Origin: DATCJU01 sp036562635
Lineage (GTDB): Bacteria > Actinomycetota > Actinomycetes > Mycobacteriales > Pseudonocardiaceae
Length of the DNA: 30,387 nt
Reading direction: 5' to 3'
Assembly: GCA_036562635.1 (NCBI GenBank)
Contig: DATCJU010000155.1
Span: 1-30,387 of the forward strand
Positions 1 through 7,382 of this stretch are shown here, one piece after another. The notes under the pieces are model-generated. The model was not told the DNA's origin. It did no database searches and saw nothing but the letters and a program-made list of their open reading frames with translations. Position numbers and translations under genes: made by a program. How positions within the stretch are numbered: position 1 is the first letter of the stretch; each line of letters starts with the position of its first letter.

Positions 1-699
1 CCGGACGAGACCACCTTCGCCTACCTGAAGGGCCGGCCGCACGCGCCCGAGGGCGAGCAGTGGGACGCGGCCGTCGAGTACTGGCGCACGCTGCGCACCG
101 ACGACGATGCCACCTTCGACCGCGAGGTGGACATCGACGCCGACCAGCTCACCCCGTTCGTCACCTGGGGCACCAACCCCGGTCAGGGCCTGCCGCTGAG
201 CGAGTGCGTACCCGACCCGGAGCAGATCGCCGACGAGGTGGAGCGCGCCGCCGCCGAGAAGGCTCTGGCCTACATGGACCTGAAACCGGGCACCCCGCTC
301 CGCGAGATCACGGTGGACACCGTCTTCCTGGGCTCCTGCACCAACGGTCGTATCGAGGACCTGCGGGCCGCCGCCGAGGTGCTGCGCGGGCGCAAGGTGG
401 CCGACGGGGTGCGCATGCTCGTCGTTCCCGGATCCATGCGGGTCCGGGCACAGGCCGAGGCGGAGGGCCTGCACGAGATCTTCCTGGCCGCCGGGGCGGA
501 GTGGCGTGCCGCCGGGTGCTCGATGTGTCTGGGCATGAACCCGGACCAGCTCAGGCCCGGTGAGCGCAGCGCGTCGACGTCCAACCGCAACTTCGAGGGC
601 CGGCAGGGCAAGGGCGGCCGCACCCACCTGGTGTCGCCGCTGGTGGCCGCGGCGACCGCGGTGCGCGGCCGGCTGTCCTCGCCCGAGGACCTGGACTGA
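1..699 (+). CDS. leuC: 3-isopropylmalate dehydratase large subunit, C-terminal part
   Basis: Catalytic large subunit of isopropylmalate isomerase. With LeuD it interconverts 2- and 3-isopropylmalate in leucine biosynthesis in the cytoplasm. The window opens inside the gene in frame 1, so only the last 232 residues are visible and the start lies upstream. Two of the motifs that hold the [4Fe-4S] cluster are seen: GSCTNGR with its cysteine at codon 113, and a later CSMCLG pair. The family tail NRNFEGRQGKGGRTHLVSP follows. The stop is 15 bases before leuD, so the two subunits are made from one operon. The assignment is very secure; only the 5' part is missing. Confidence 0.97.
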   Translation, partial: PDETTFAYLKGRPHAPEGEQWDAAVEYWRTLRTDDDATFDREVDIDADQLTPFVTWGTNPGQGLPLSECVPDPEQIADEVERAAAEKALAYMDLKPGTPLREITVDTVFLGSCTNGRIEDLRAAAEVLRGRKVADGVRMLVVPGSMRVRAQAEAEGLHEIFLAAGAEWRAAGCSMCLGMNPDQLRPGERSASTSNRNFEGRQGKGGRTHLVSPLVAAATAVRGRLSSPEDLD

Positions 700-714
700 G
701 AGAGGTAGCCAGTC

Positions 715-1317
715 ATGGAGCCGTTCACCACACACACCGGGATCGGGGTGCCGCTGCGCCGGTCCAACGTGGACACCGACCAGATCATCCCCGCGGTCTA
801 CCTCAAGCGGGTCAGTCGCACCGGTTTCGCCGACGGGCTGTTCGCGGCCTGGCGGGCGCAGGAGAACTTCGTGCTCAACCTCGAGCCGTACCGGGCGGGC
901 AGCGTCCTGGTCGCCGGTCCGGACTTCGGCACCGGCTCCTCCCGTGAGCACGCGGTGTGGGCGCTGGCCGACTACGGCTTCCGGGTGGTCATCTCCTCCC
1001 GGTTCGCCGACATCTTCCGCGGCAACGCCGGTAAGCAGGGGCTGCTGGCGGCACAGTGCGAGCAGTCCGACGTCGAGCAGCTCTGGAAGATCCTGGAACA
1101 GGAGCCGGGCACCACGGTCACCGTCGACCTCCGGGAGAAGACGGTGCAGGCCAAGGACTTCGTCACCCGCTTCCAGATCGACGACTACACCCGCTGGCGA
1201 CTGCTGGAGGGCCTGGACGACATCGCACTGACCCTGCGGCACGCCGACGAGATCAGCGCGTTCGAGGCGTCGAGGCCGAGCTGGCTGCCCACCACCCTGC
1301 CGGTGGCACGGAGCTGA
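715..1317 (+). CDS. leuD: 3-isopropylmalate dehydratase small subunit
   Basis: Small swivelling subunit of isopropylmalate isomerase, partner of LeuC. The protein has 200 residues, the usual length. It opens with MEPFTTHTGIGVPLRRSNVDTD, continues DQIIPA, and carries the conserved GPDFGTGSSREHAVWAL substrate-loop region at about residues 63-79. The ATG is preceded by GAGAGGT at a suitable distance and lies 15 bases after leuC. A strong hairpin follows at 1340-1386, so leuCD transcription probably ends before hup. Confidence 0.97.
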   Translation: MEPFTTHTGIGVPLRRSNVDTDQIIPAVYLKRVSRTGFADGLFAAWRAQENFVLNLEPYRAGSVLVAGPDFGTGSSREHAVWALADYGFRVVISSRFADIFRGNAGKQGLLAAQCEQSDVEQLWKILEQEPGTTVTVDLREKTVQAKDFVTRFQIDDYTRWRLLEGLDDIALTLRHADEISAFEASRPSWLPTTLPVARS

Positions 1318-1339
1318 CCGCGCCGTTCCGACGTCAGGC

Positions 1340-1386
1340 CCCTCGGGTACTGGGGACACCCCCGGTACCCGAGGGACGGGCGTTTT
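1340..1386 (+). terminator. Rho-independent terminator after leuCD
   Basis: Perfect 11-bp stem: CCCTCGGGTAC at 1340-1350 pairs with GTACCCGAGGG at 1365-1375 around a 14-base loop. GCGTTTTC follows, giving a short T run by 1386. Confidence 0.8.
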
Positions 1387-1462
1387 CGGCCTGCCACTGC
1401 GCAGAGTTGTCCCTCGGTGGGGCGGATTCCCCTGAAAGGGAAGCAGGAAGCCCCGTTCTGCG

Positions 1463-1491
1463 TGGAAATCCCCAGCTTGCGGGCTTACCGT
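1463..1491 (+). promoter_or_regulatory. Candidate hup promoter
   Basis: TGGAAA (1463-1468), a 17-bp spacer and TACCGT (1486-1491) resemble a housekeeping promoter. Transcription would start near 1498, leaving a leader of about 58 bases. That leader contains a small hairpin, TCCCGC/GCGGGA at 1508-1524, before the ribosome binding site. The elements are only moderately close to consensus. Confidence 0.4.
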
Positions 1492-1555
1492 GACTCCGTG
1501 GAGTGGGTCCCGCAGGAAGCGGGATCGCTCTGCTCACCCGGAGAGGGGACCGAAG

Positions 1556-1930
1556 GTGAACAAGGCCGAACTGGTTGACGCCCTCGCCGAACGTCTGGGC
1601 GACAAGAAGACGGCGGGCGCGGCCGTCGACAACCTGGTCGACGTCATCGTCCGCACCGTGCAGAAGGGCGAGAAGGTCAGCATCACGGGCTTCGGGGTCT
1701 TCGAGAAGCGGGCCCGAGCGGCCCGTACCGCCCGGAACCCGCGTACCGGAGAGACCGTCAAGGTCAAGAAGACCAACGTGCCCGCCTTCCGCGCCGGCAC
1801 GGCTTTCAAGGAGGTCGTCAGCGGTTCACGCAAGCTGCCCAAGCTGCGTGTGCCCACCGCGAAGGCCACCGCGTCCAAGACGGGCCGGAGCACCGGCAAG
1901 GCCTCCGTCCCGACACAGCGTCGTCGCTGA
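1556..1930 (+). CDS. hup: HU-family nucleoid-associated DNA-binding protein with short basic tail
   Basis: Histone-like HU protein that bends and compacts DNA. The GTG start gives MNKAELVDALAERLG, the classic HU N-terminus, and a purine-rich GAGAGGGG lies about 8 bases upstream. The arm carries RNPRTGETVKVKKTNVPAFRAG, including the proline at the arm tip. After the roughly 90-residue HU core there is a tail of about 34 residues rich in K, R, S, T and A, making 124 residues in all. Mycobacterial HupB has a much longer lysine/alanine-rich tail, so this one is short. The place between leuCD and mutT1 is the conserved hupB locus. It ends convergently with mutT1. Confidence 0.95.
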   Translation: MNKAELVDALAERLGDKKTAGAAVDNLVDVIVRTVQKGEKVSITGFGVFEKRARAARTARNPRTGETVKVKKTNVPAFRAGTAFKEVVSGSRKLPKLRVPTAKATASKTGRSTGKASVPTQRRR

Positions 1931-2026
1931 GGTCGGTGGCGGGGCCACGGCGGCGGTGACGAGCCGCCGGGAACAGGCATGAGGAACCGGCCGGGAGCCG
2001 GAGCGGTGTCCGACGGACCAGGAGGT

Positions 2027-2049
2027 CGGGCGACCCGGTCGGTCGCCCG
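2027..2049. terminator. Hairpin between convergent hup and mutT1
   Basis: CGGGCGACC at 2027-2035 pairs with GGTCGCCCG at 2041-2049 around a 5-base loop. There is no T run, but it lies in the 157-bp gap between two convergent genes and could serve both strands. Confidence 0.45.
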
Positions 2050-2087
2050 GTGGCCCCGTGCGGCCCGACGACCGGGAACCGCCGGGA

Positions 2088-3044
2088 TCAGGGCAGCGCG
2101 GTCGCCAGGTAGTCCGCCGCCACCAGCCGCGGTGGACCGGACTCCGCGTCGTCGGACTCCGGAGCGAACGACAGCACCCACAGGCTGCCCTTCTTGCTGG
2201 GGACGGTTCCCTCCGCGGTGCCGTCCTCGGTGAGCCGCCGCACATCCAGCCCACCCGCCACGGCCAGGGCGTGCACCACGTGCGGAATCACCCCACCCTG
2301 GCTGCACACCACCCGGGTCCCGGGCTGTGCGGCGATCTCCAACAGACGTGCCACCCCGGCCTCGGGGTCGGGCCAGAAACCCTCCTCGCTCAGCAGCGGT
2401 TCGGGGTGCACCGGAACCTTCAGGTCGTCGGCCAGGTCCTGCACCGTCTGCACACAGCGCACCCGGGGCGCGGCGTGCACGTGCTCGGCCCCGAACCGGG
2501 GCAGCAGGCGGCGCAGGGCCTTGGCCTGCCGCCACCCCTTGGCACTGAGCGGCCGCAGGTCGTCGTCGCCCTTCCACGCCGAACGTTTCCCGGCGTGGGC
2601 GTGCCGCACCAGCAACAGGGTGCGTGTCGCCGCGGGCAGTGCGGTGAACGAGTCCAGGACCTGCCGGTCCACGTCGTAGGTGAGCAGCCCGGCCGCCTCC
2701 TGCGGGGAGAGCCAGCGCAGCTGGTCCACCTCGTCACCTGCGGTGAAGGCCCCCTGGCGGACCCGGGCGGTGAAGTAGTCGACCTGCTTGAGCGCACCGT
2801 TCCTGGGCAGGGGATAGCTCACCTGCACCAGGTGCCGCCCCAGCACCGCGTCGAACCCGGTCTCCTCGGCGACCTCCCGGACCGCGGCGTCCGGCACGGT
2901 CTCCCCGGCGTCCAACTTGCCCTTGGGGAACGACCAGTCGTCGTACCGTGGCCGGTGCACCACCGCGACCTCGACCCCGTCACCGGCGGGGCGCCACAGC
3001 ACCGCACCGGCCGCACGCACGACGTTCCGTCGCTCTCGGCCCAC
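2088..3044 (-). CDS. mutT1: MutT1: Nudix hydrolase fused to histidine phosphatase
   Basis: Sanitation enzyme for oxidised nucleotides. Mycobacterial MutT1 hydrolyses 8-oxo-(d)GTP and di-nucleoside polyphosphates. The 318-residue protein has two domains. The first is an N-terminal Nudix domain with a complete box, G42 KLDAGE48 then REVAEETGF at 56-64. The second, from about residue 141, is a histidine phosphatase domain beginning LLLVRHAHAG, with the expected phospho-histidine H148. The later motif reads CSQGGVIPH, with Gln where many histidine phosphatases have His, as I recall for MutT1 relatives. The start is GTG, only 3 bases after the ppk stop, so the two are cotranscribed. The hup-mutT1-ppk order matches mycobacteria. 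Confidence 0.93.
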   Translation of the reverse strand: MGRERRNVVRAAGAVLWRPAGDGVEVAVVHRPRYDDWSFPKGKLDAGETVPDAAVREVAEETGFDAVLGRHLVQVSYPLPRNGALKQVDYFTARVRQGAFTAGDEVDQLRWLSPQEAAGLLTYDVDRQVLDSFTALPAATRTLLLVRHAHAGKRSAWKGDDDLRPLSAKGWRQAKALRRLLPRFGAEHVHAAPRVRCVQTVQDLADDLKVPVHPEPLLSEEGFWPDPEAGVARLLEIAAQPGTRVVCSQGGVIPHVVHALAVAGGLDVRRLTEDGTAEGTVPSKKGSLWVLSFAPESDDAESGPPRLVAADYLATALP

Positions 3045-3047
3045 GCC

Positions 3048-5390
3048 TCACTCCTTCCGGCTGCGGCGGCGCTGCATCAGCTCCACCTGGTGGTCCCGGA
3101 CCTGGTGGTCGTCCGACGGTGAGGGCGACCACCGTCCGTCCGGGCCGAGCACCCAACAGCGGGTCGCGGGGTCACACGCCGAGTCCATGATCGACTCCAG
3201 TTCGGCGACGAGCTTGGGATCGGTCACCCGCACCAGCACCTCGACCCGCCGGTCCAGGTTGCGGTGCATCATGTCGGCGCTGCCGATCCAGTGCTCGTTG
3301 CTGCCGAGGAACTGGAACACCCGGGAGTGCTCCAGGAAACGGCCCAGGATGGAGCGGACCCGGATGTGCTCGCTCAGTCCGGGCACCCCCGGTCGGAGGG
3401 CACAGATTCCCCGGACCACCACGTCCACCGGAACCCCGGCCTGCGACGCCCGGTACAGCGCGTCGATCACCTGCTCGTCGACCAGGGCGTTGACCTTGAT
3501 CCGGATCCCGGAGGGGCGGCCGGCCCTGGCGTGCTCGATCTCCTGCTCGATGCGCTTGACGATGCCGCGCCGCACCCCGTACGGGGCGACCAACAGACTC
3601 CGGTAGGAGCCCTGGCGGGCGTAACCGGTGAGCACGTTGAACAGGTCGGTCAGATCCGCGCCGATCGAGGGCTCCGCGGTGAGCAGACCGATGTCCTCGT
3701 AGATCCGGGCCGTCTTGGGGTTGTAGTTGCCGGTGCCGATGTGGCAGTAGCGCCGGATGGTCGAGCCCTCCTGGCGCACCACCAGGGCCGTCTTGCAGTG
3801 CGTCTTCAGCCCCACCAGCCCGTACACCACGTGCACGCCGGCCCGTTCCAGCTTGCGCGCCCACTTGATGTTGGCCTGCTCGTCGAACCGCGCCTTGAGC
3901 TCGACCAGTGCCACCACCTGCTTGCCCGCCTCGGCGGCGTCGATGAGCGCGTCGACGATCGGGGAGTCACCGGAGGTCCGGTACAGCGTCTGCTTGATCG
4001 CCAGCACGTGCGGGTCGGCCGCGGCCTGCTCGATGAACCGCTGCACGCTGGTGGAGAACGAGTCGTAGGGGTGGTGGACCAGCACGTCGCCCTCGCGCAG
4101 CGTGGCGAACACGCTCTTGGGGGTCTCCCCCTCCCCGAAGGCCGGGTGGGTGGCCGGCACGAACGGTGCATCCTTCAGGTCGGGGCGGTCCAGCGCGTGC
4201 AGCTGCCACAGGCAGGACAGGTCCAGCAGCCCGGGCACCTCCACCACGAACCGGGGATCGACGTCGAGCTCGCGCAGCAGCAGGTCCAGCACGTGCTCGC
4301 TCATCGTCTCCTCGACCTCCAGGCGCACCGGAGGGCCGAAGCGACGGCGGGCCAGTTCCCGTTCCAACGCCTGCAGCAGGTCCTCGTCGCGGTCCTCCTC
4401 CACCTCCAGGTCCGCGTTACGGGTGACCCGGAACAGGTGGTGCTCCAGGACCTGCATCCCGGCGAACAGCTTGCCCAGGTGGGCGGCGATCAGCTCCTCC
4501 AGCGGCAGGAACGTCACGGTGTCGGCCTGGGGGTCGGTCTCCACCCGCACCAGGCGCGGCACGTTGTCCGGCACCTTGACCCTGGCGAAACGTTCCTGCC
4601 CACCCTCCGGGTCGCGCACGGTCACCGCGAGGTTGAGCGACAGACCCGAGATGTAGGGGAACGGGTGCGCCGGGTCCACGGCCAGCGGGGTGAGTACCGG
4701 GAACACGTGCTGGTGGAAGTAGGTCGACAGCCCCAGCCGGTCGGCGTCGTCCAGGTCGTCCCAGCCGACGATGCGGATGTCGTGCTTCTCCAGCTCGGGC
4801 AGGACGTGGTCCAGGAACACCCGCGCCTGTTGTTCCATCAGGTCCTGGGTGCGGTTGGCGATGAGCGTGAGCTGCTCCCGGGGCGACAGGCCGTCGGCGC
4901 TGCGCACCGACAGTCCCGTCTCGTCCCGGCGCTTCAGCCCGGCCACCCGGACCATGTAGAACTCGTCGAGGTTCGACGCGAAGATCGACAGGAACTTGGC
5001 CCGCTCCAGCAGCGGCTGCGAGGAGTCCTCGGCCAGTGCGAGCACCCGCGCGTTGAAGTCCAGCCAGGACAGCTCACGGTTGAGGTACCGGTCCTCCGGC
5101 AGGTCGGTGTGGATGGGAGCCCTCGTCACCGCCGGTGGCACCGCGGGCAGTCGAGGCTGCTCGTCCGACGGTTGTCCGCCCTCGGTCGTGGAAGCGGTGG
5201 TCCGCACGGTGGCCCGTGCGGCCGCGACGGTACGCCGCCCCCTGTTGTGCCGGGTGGAGGGCTGCGGGTTGCGTCGCCTGGTGGTGCGGCCGCCCGAGCG
5301 TCTCGCCGTGGGGAGGGAATCCTGTCCGGTGCCCTCGGTGGTGCCGGGCACCTGTTCGTCCGCCTGGCTGGCGTTGTTCTCCGGCCTCAC
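3048..5390 (-). CDS. ppk: Polyphosphate kinase 1
   Basis: Makes inorganic polyphosphate reversibly from ATP. The core, beginning DRYLNRELSWLDFNARVLALAEDS, is very close to M. tuberculosis PPK1. It includes YCHIGTGNYNP, with the autophosphorylated histidine of the family, then FLEHSRVF and MMHRNLDRRVEV. I place the start at GTG 5390 (780 residues) because GGGGGAGA lies about 10 bases upstream and because an ATG at 5558 would extend into the small upstream gene. The first 90 or so residues are Arg/Ser/Thr-rich, poorly conserved and probably disordered; M. tuberculosis PPK1 is about 742 residues. It lies in a minus-strand operon fbiD, small gene, ppk, mutT1, with a possible internal promoter and PHO-like box upstream. 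Confidence 0.96.
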   Translation of the reverse strand: MRPENNASQADEQVPGTTEGTGQDSLPTARRSGGRTTRRRNPQPSTRHNRGRRTVAAARATVRTTASTTEGGQPSDEQPRLPAVPPAVTRAPIHTDLPEDRYLNRELSWLDFNARVLALAEDSSQPLLERAKFLSIFASNLDEFYMVRVAGLKRRDETGLSVRSADGLSPREQLTLIANRTQDLMEQQARVFLDHVLPELEKHDIRIVGWDDLDDADRLGLSTYFHQHVFPVLTPLAVDPAHPFPYISGLSLNLAVTVRDPEGGQERFARVKVPDNVPRLVRVETDPQADTVTFLPLEELIAAHLGKLFAGMQVLEHHLFRVTRNADLEVEEDRDEDLLQALERELARRRFGPPVRLEVEETMSEHVLDLLLRELDVDPRFVVEVPGLLDLSCLWQLHALDRPDLKDAPFVPATHPAFGEGETPKSVFATLREGDVLVHHPYDSFSTSVQRFIEQAAADPHVLAIKQTLYRTSGDSPIVDALIDAAEAGKQVVALVELKARFDEQANIKWARKLERAGVHVVYGLVGLKTHCKTALVVRQEGSTIRRYCHIGTGNYNPKTARIYEDIGLLTAEPSIGADLTDLFNVLTGYARQGSYRSLLVAPYGVRRGIVKRIEQEIEHARAGRPSGIRIKVNALVDEQVIDALYRASQAGVPVDVVVRGICALRPGVPGLSEHIRVRSILGRFLEHSRVFQFLGSNEHWIGSADMMHRNLDRRVEVLVRVTDPKLVAELESIMDSACDPATRCWVLGPDGRWSPSPSDDHQVRDHQVELMQRRRSRKE

Positions 5391-5432
5391 GACACGCCAT
5401 TCTCCCCCACCGTCGTGGCTGGTGGACGGGCT

Positions 5433-5454
5433 TGTCACACCCTGTTCACAAGGT
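5433..5454. promoter_or_regulatory. PHO-box-like direct repeat upstream of ppk
   Basis: On the plus strand two adjacent 11-bp units read TGTCACACCCT and GTTCACAAGGT, and a third TCAC follows at 5455. Actinobacterial PhoP/RegX3 boxes are 11-bp direct repeats of GTTCACC type. The site lies 43 bases upstream of the ppk start, in the 77-bp gap after the small gene. It points against ppk transcription, and the first unit is imperfect. Phosphate control of ppk is reported in Streptomyces, which makes the site plausible. Confidence 0.4.
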
Positions 5455-5467
5455 TCACGAGGTGCGC

Positions 5468-5671
5468 TCAGGCCGGTGGCACCGGCAGTTCCACACGTTG
5501 GATCACGTCCCCCGCCCGGAGGACGCCTACCCGCTGGCCGGGCCGTGGTGCGCGCCACCCACCGGCGGCGACCGCCTCGGCGGAGGCGTCGACCAGCAGC
5601 CCGTCGTCCCGCAGCAGCGTCACCGAGCCGTCGGCGTGCACCGCCTGGACGGTGGCCTGCTCCCTGTTCAC
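5468..5671 (-). CDS. Small protein of unknown function, coupled to fbiD
   Basis: I do not recognise this 67-residue protein. It begins MNREQATVQAVHADGSVTLL and ends VIQRVELPVPPA. The pattern of short alternating hydrophobic stretches separated by DG, DDG and PGQ turns suggests a small all-beta barrel (OB, KOW or SH3-like); this is inference. Its GTG start overlaps the fbiD stop in a GTGA tetranucleotide (5668-5671), which implies translational coupling. TAACAT also lies 7 bases before the GTG, so an independent leaderless transcript is possible. It is followed after 77 bases by ppk on the same strand. Tight packing in an operon and normal codon use support a real gene. Confidence 0.7.
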   Translation of the reverse strand: MNREQATVQAVHADGSVTLLRDDGLLVDASAEAVAAGGWRAPRPGQRVGVLRAGDVIQRVELPVPPA

Positions 5672-6387
5672 GTCCCCGATGTTAGGCCGGGTGCCCGCCC
5701 ACCGCCCGCCCCCGGTGTCCCTTCCCCGGGCACACCCCCTGCCCGGTCCAGGAAGGCCCGGGTGTGCGCGCCCAGCCCGAGGTCCGCGGCCCGGCGCAGG
5801 TCGGCCGGGAGGTCCACGTCGCAGCGCAACGACGGCCACGGACCCAGCAACGGGGTGGCCCCCGACGCGGCGTGCGCCCGGGCCGAACCGGGGCCGAACC
5901 GCGGGTCCAGGGGGTGGCCGGGGCCGGCCAGCAGCAGGGTGGTCCCACTTCCCTGGTGGTCCGGGCAGAACGACCGCCCCACCGGTGCCGCGGCCAGCGC
6001 GTCGTCCAGCTCGTCCGGGCGCAGGGCCGGTAGGTCACCCTGCAGGGCCCCGACGCCGGCCGTCGGGTCCAGGGCGCGCAGCATCCCGGCCCCGTGTTCC
6101 AGGGCGGCGTTCAGTCCCGCGTCCGGCGTGTCCCGGACGGTGTCGAACCCCTCCGCCCGTACCACCTCGGCCACCGCCGGATCGGCGGTGATCACCACCA
6201 CGCGACGCACCCGCTCCGCGGCCCGCGCGGCGGTCAGGGTGTCCAGGGCCATCGCCAGCACCAGTCGCACGTGCGACCGTGCGTCCCCGCCCGTGGCGTC
6301 CCGCAGCCGGGACTTGGCCCGGTCCAGCCACTTCAACGGCACCAGGAGGTCGATCGGCCCGTCCACGTCCACCATCCTGCTGGACAC
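5668..6387 (-). CDS. fbiD: Phosphoenolpyruvate/phospholactate guanylyltransferase of F420 biosynthesis
   Basis: Nucleotidyltransferase (FbiD/CofC) that joins GTP to phosphoenolpyruvate (in mycobacteria) or 2-phospholactate, giving the activated side-chain precursor of coenzyme F420. Family features are LLVPLKWLDRAKSRLRDATG near the N-terminus, VITADPAVAEVV, LQGDLPALRPDEL and FGPGSARAH, ending in LRCDVDLPADLRRA. It aligns throughout with M. tuberculosis Rv2983, which also sits beside ppk. The start is uncertain: GTG 6387, ATG 6375 or GTG 6372 are all possible and none has a clear ribosome binding site. The last 30 residues are Gly/Pro-rich. It is first in the minus-strand operon, divergent from plsC. 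Confidence 0.93.
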   Translation of the reverse strand: MSSRMVDVDGPIDLLVPLKWLDRAKSRLRDATGGDARSHVRLVLAMALDTLTAARAAERVRRVVVITADPAVAEVVRAEGFDTVRDTPDAGLNAALEHGAGMLRALDPTAGVGALQGDLPALRPDELDDALAAAPVGRSFCPDHQGSGTTLLLAGPGHPLDPRFGPGSARAHAASGATPLLGPWPSLRCDVDLPADLRRAADLGLGAHTRAFLDRAGGVPGEGTPGAGGGRAPGLTSGT

Positions 6388-6451
6388 CCCGCCCGAGGCT
6401 CGGGGTGGCCCGGCTGGACGGCACCATGGCCGTCGGGGAAGACTTCGGCCC

Positions 6452-6486
6452 GAGTGCAGCCGAACACCGGAGTGCAGGCGAACACC
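6452..6486. repeat. Tandem 18-bp repeat before plsC
   Basis: GAGTGCAGCCGAACACC (6452-6468) is repeated as GAGTGCAGGCGAACACC (6470-6486), with one mismatch and a period of 18 bp. It lies in the 113-bp gap between fbiD and plsC, just before the plsC ribosome binding site. It could be a regulator binding site. Confidence 0.6.
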
Positions 6487-6500
6487 CGAAGGAGGGGTCG

Positions 6501-7382
6501 GTGGCGAAGGAGAGAGGCGGCTTCTGGGTCGGGGTGGCCGCGGTGGTCTTCTACCCGGCGACCAGGTTGCTCGGCCGCCGCAGGTTCCAGGGGCTGGAGC
6601 AGATACCGGCGGACGGGCCGGCTCTGGTGGTGGCCAACCACATCTCCTACATCGACCCGATCTACAGCGCGGTCTTCGTACACCGGCGTGGGCGGGTGCC
6701 CCGGTTCCTGGCCAAGGCCAGCCTGTGGAAGATCCCGGTGTTCCGCTCGATCCTGGTGTCGAGCGGGCAGATCCCGGTGTACCGCGGCAGCAGCGAGGCC
6801 CGGGACAGCCTGCGTGCGGCGCACCAGGCGCTCCGGGAGGGCAAGGTGGTGGTGATCTACCCGGAGGGGACGATCACCCGGGACCCCGACCACTGGCCGA
6901 TGTCCTCCCGTACCGGAGCGGCACGACTCGCCCTGGAGCACGACGTGCCGGTGATCCCCCTGGTGCAGTGGAACACCCACCGGGTCTACGACCACTACCG
7001 CAAGAAGTTCCGGCCACTGCCGCGCAAGGACGTCGTCGTGCGTGCCGGGGCGCCGGTCGACCTGTCCGCCTACCGGGGGAGGGAGATCGACGCGGCGCTG
7101 CTGCGCGAGGTCACCGACCTGCTGATGGGGCGGGTCCGCGACCTGCTGGCCGAGGTGCGCGGGGAGCCGGCGCCCAGCGGGTTCTACCAGCCGCCCACGC
7201 GGTCCGGCTCCACCACCACGAACGGCCGGAGCAGCACCGACACGGGCGGTGCCACGGCGGGTGGCGACGGCAGTGACGAGGTGAGCGGCAACGGCGTGAG
7301 CGGCAACGGTGCCGGGAACGACGGTGCGGGTGACACCACGGGTGTCGTCGCCGACGTGGAGCGGCAGGAGGAGGCCAGGTGA
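6501..7382 (+). CDS. plsC: 1-acylglycerol-3-phosphate acyltransferase family protein
   Basis: Membrane-associated acyltransferase. By family it acylates lysophosphatidic acid to phosphatidic acid. The 293-residue protein shows the NHxxxxD catalytic motif as NHISYID at 46-52, IPVYRG at 91-96, and the EGT block in YPEGTITRD at 120-128. A hydrophobic segment at about 8-20 may anchor it. The GTG start has a strong GAAGGAGGGG upstream. The last 60 or so residues are a Gly/Asn/Thr/Ser-rich low-complexity tail not needed for catalysis. Its stop overlaps the gpsA start as GTGA, which fits their joint role: GpsA makes glycerol-3-phosphate for phospholipid synthesis. Confidence 0.92.
   Translation: MAKERGGFWVGVAAVVFYPATRLLGRRRFQGLEQIPADGPALVVANHISYIDPIYSAVFVHRRGRVPRFLAKASLWKIPVFRSILVSSGQIPVYRGSSEARDSLRAAHQALREGKVVVIYPEGTITRDPDHWPMSSRTGAARLALEHDVPVIPLVQWNTHRVYDHYRKKFRPLPRKDVVVRAGAPVDLSAYRGREIDAALLREVTDLLMGRVRDLLAEVRGEPAPSGFYQPPTRSGSTTTNGRSSTDTGGATAGGDGSDEVSGNGVSGNGAGNDGAGDTTGVVADVERQEEAR
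7281..7310 (+). repeat. 15-bp tandem duplication in the plsC tail
   Basis: GTGAGCGGCAACGGC at 7281-7295 is followed by GTGAGCGGCAACGGT at 7296-7310, encoding two copies of VSGNG in the low-complexity C-terminus. Copy number may vary between strains. Confidence 0.7.

Noticed and set aside
1931..2087. Frameshifted continuation of the HU tail
   Set aside because: None of the downstream frames encodes Lys/Ala or PAKK-type repeats, so a simple frameshift does not explain the short tail.
5391..5558. Longer ppk starting at ATG 5558
   Set aside because: It would overlap the small coupled gene, lacks a suitable ribosome binding site compared with GTG 5390, and the extra residues have no similarity to PPK1.
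3264..6191. A 975-codon plus-strand open frame
   Set aside because: It is antisense to ppk, the small gene and fbiD, with no recognisable domain and biased composition.
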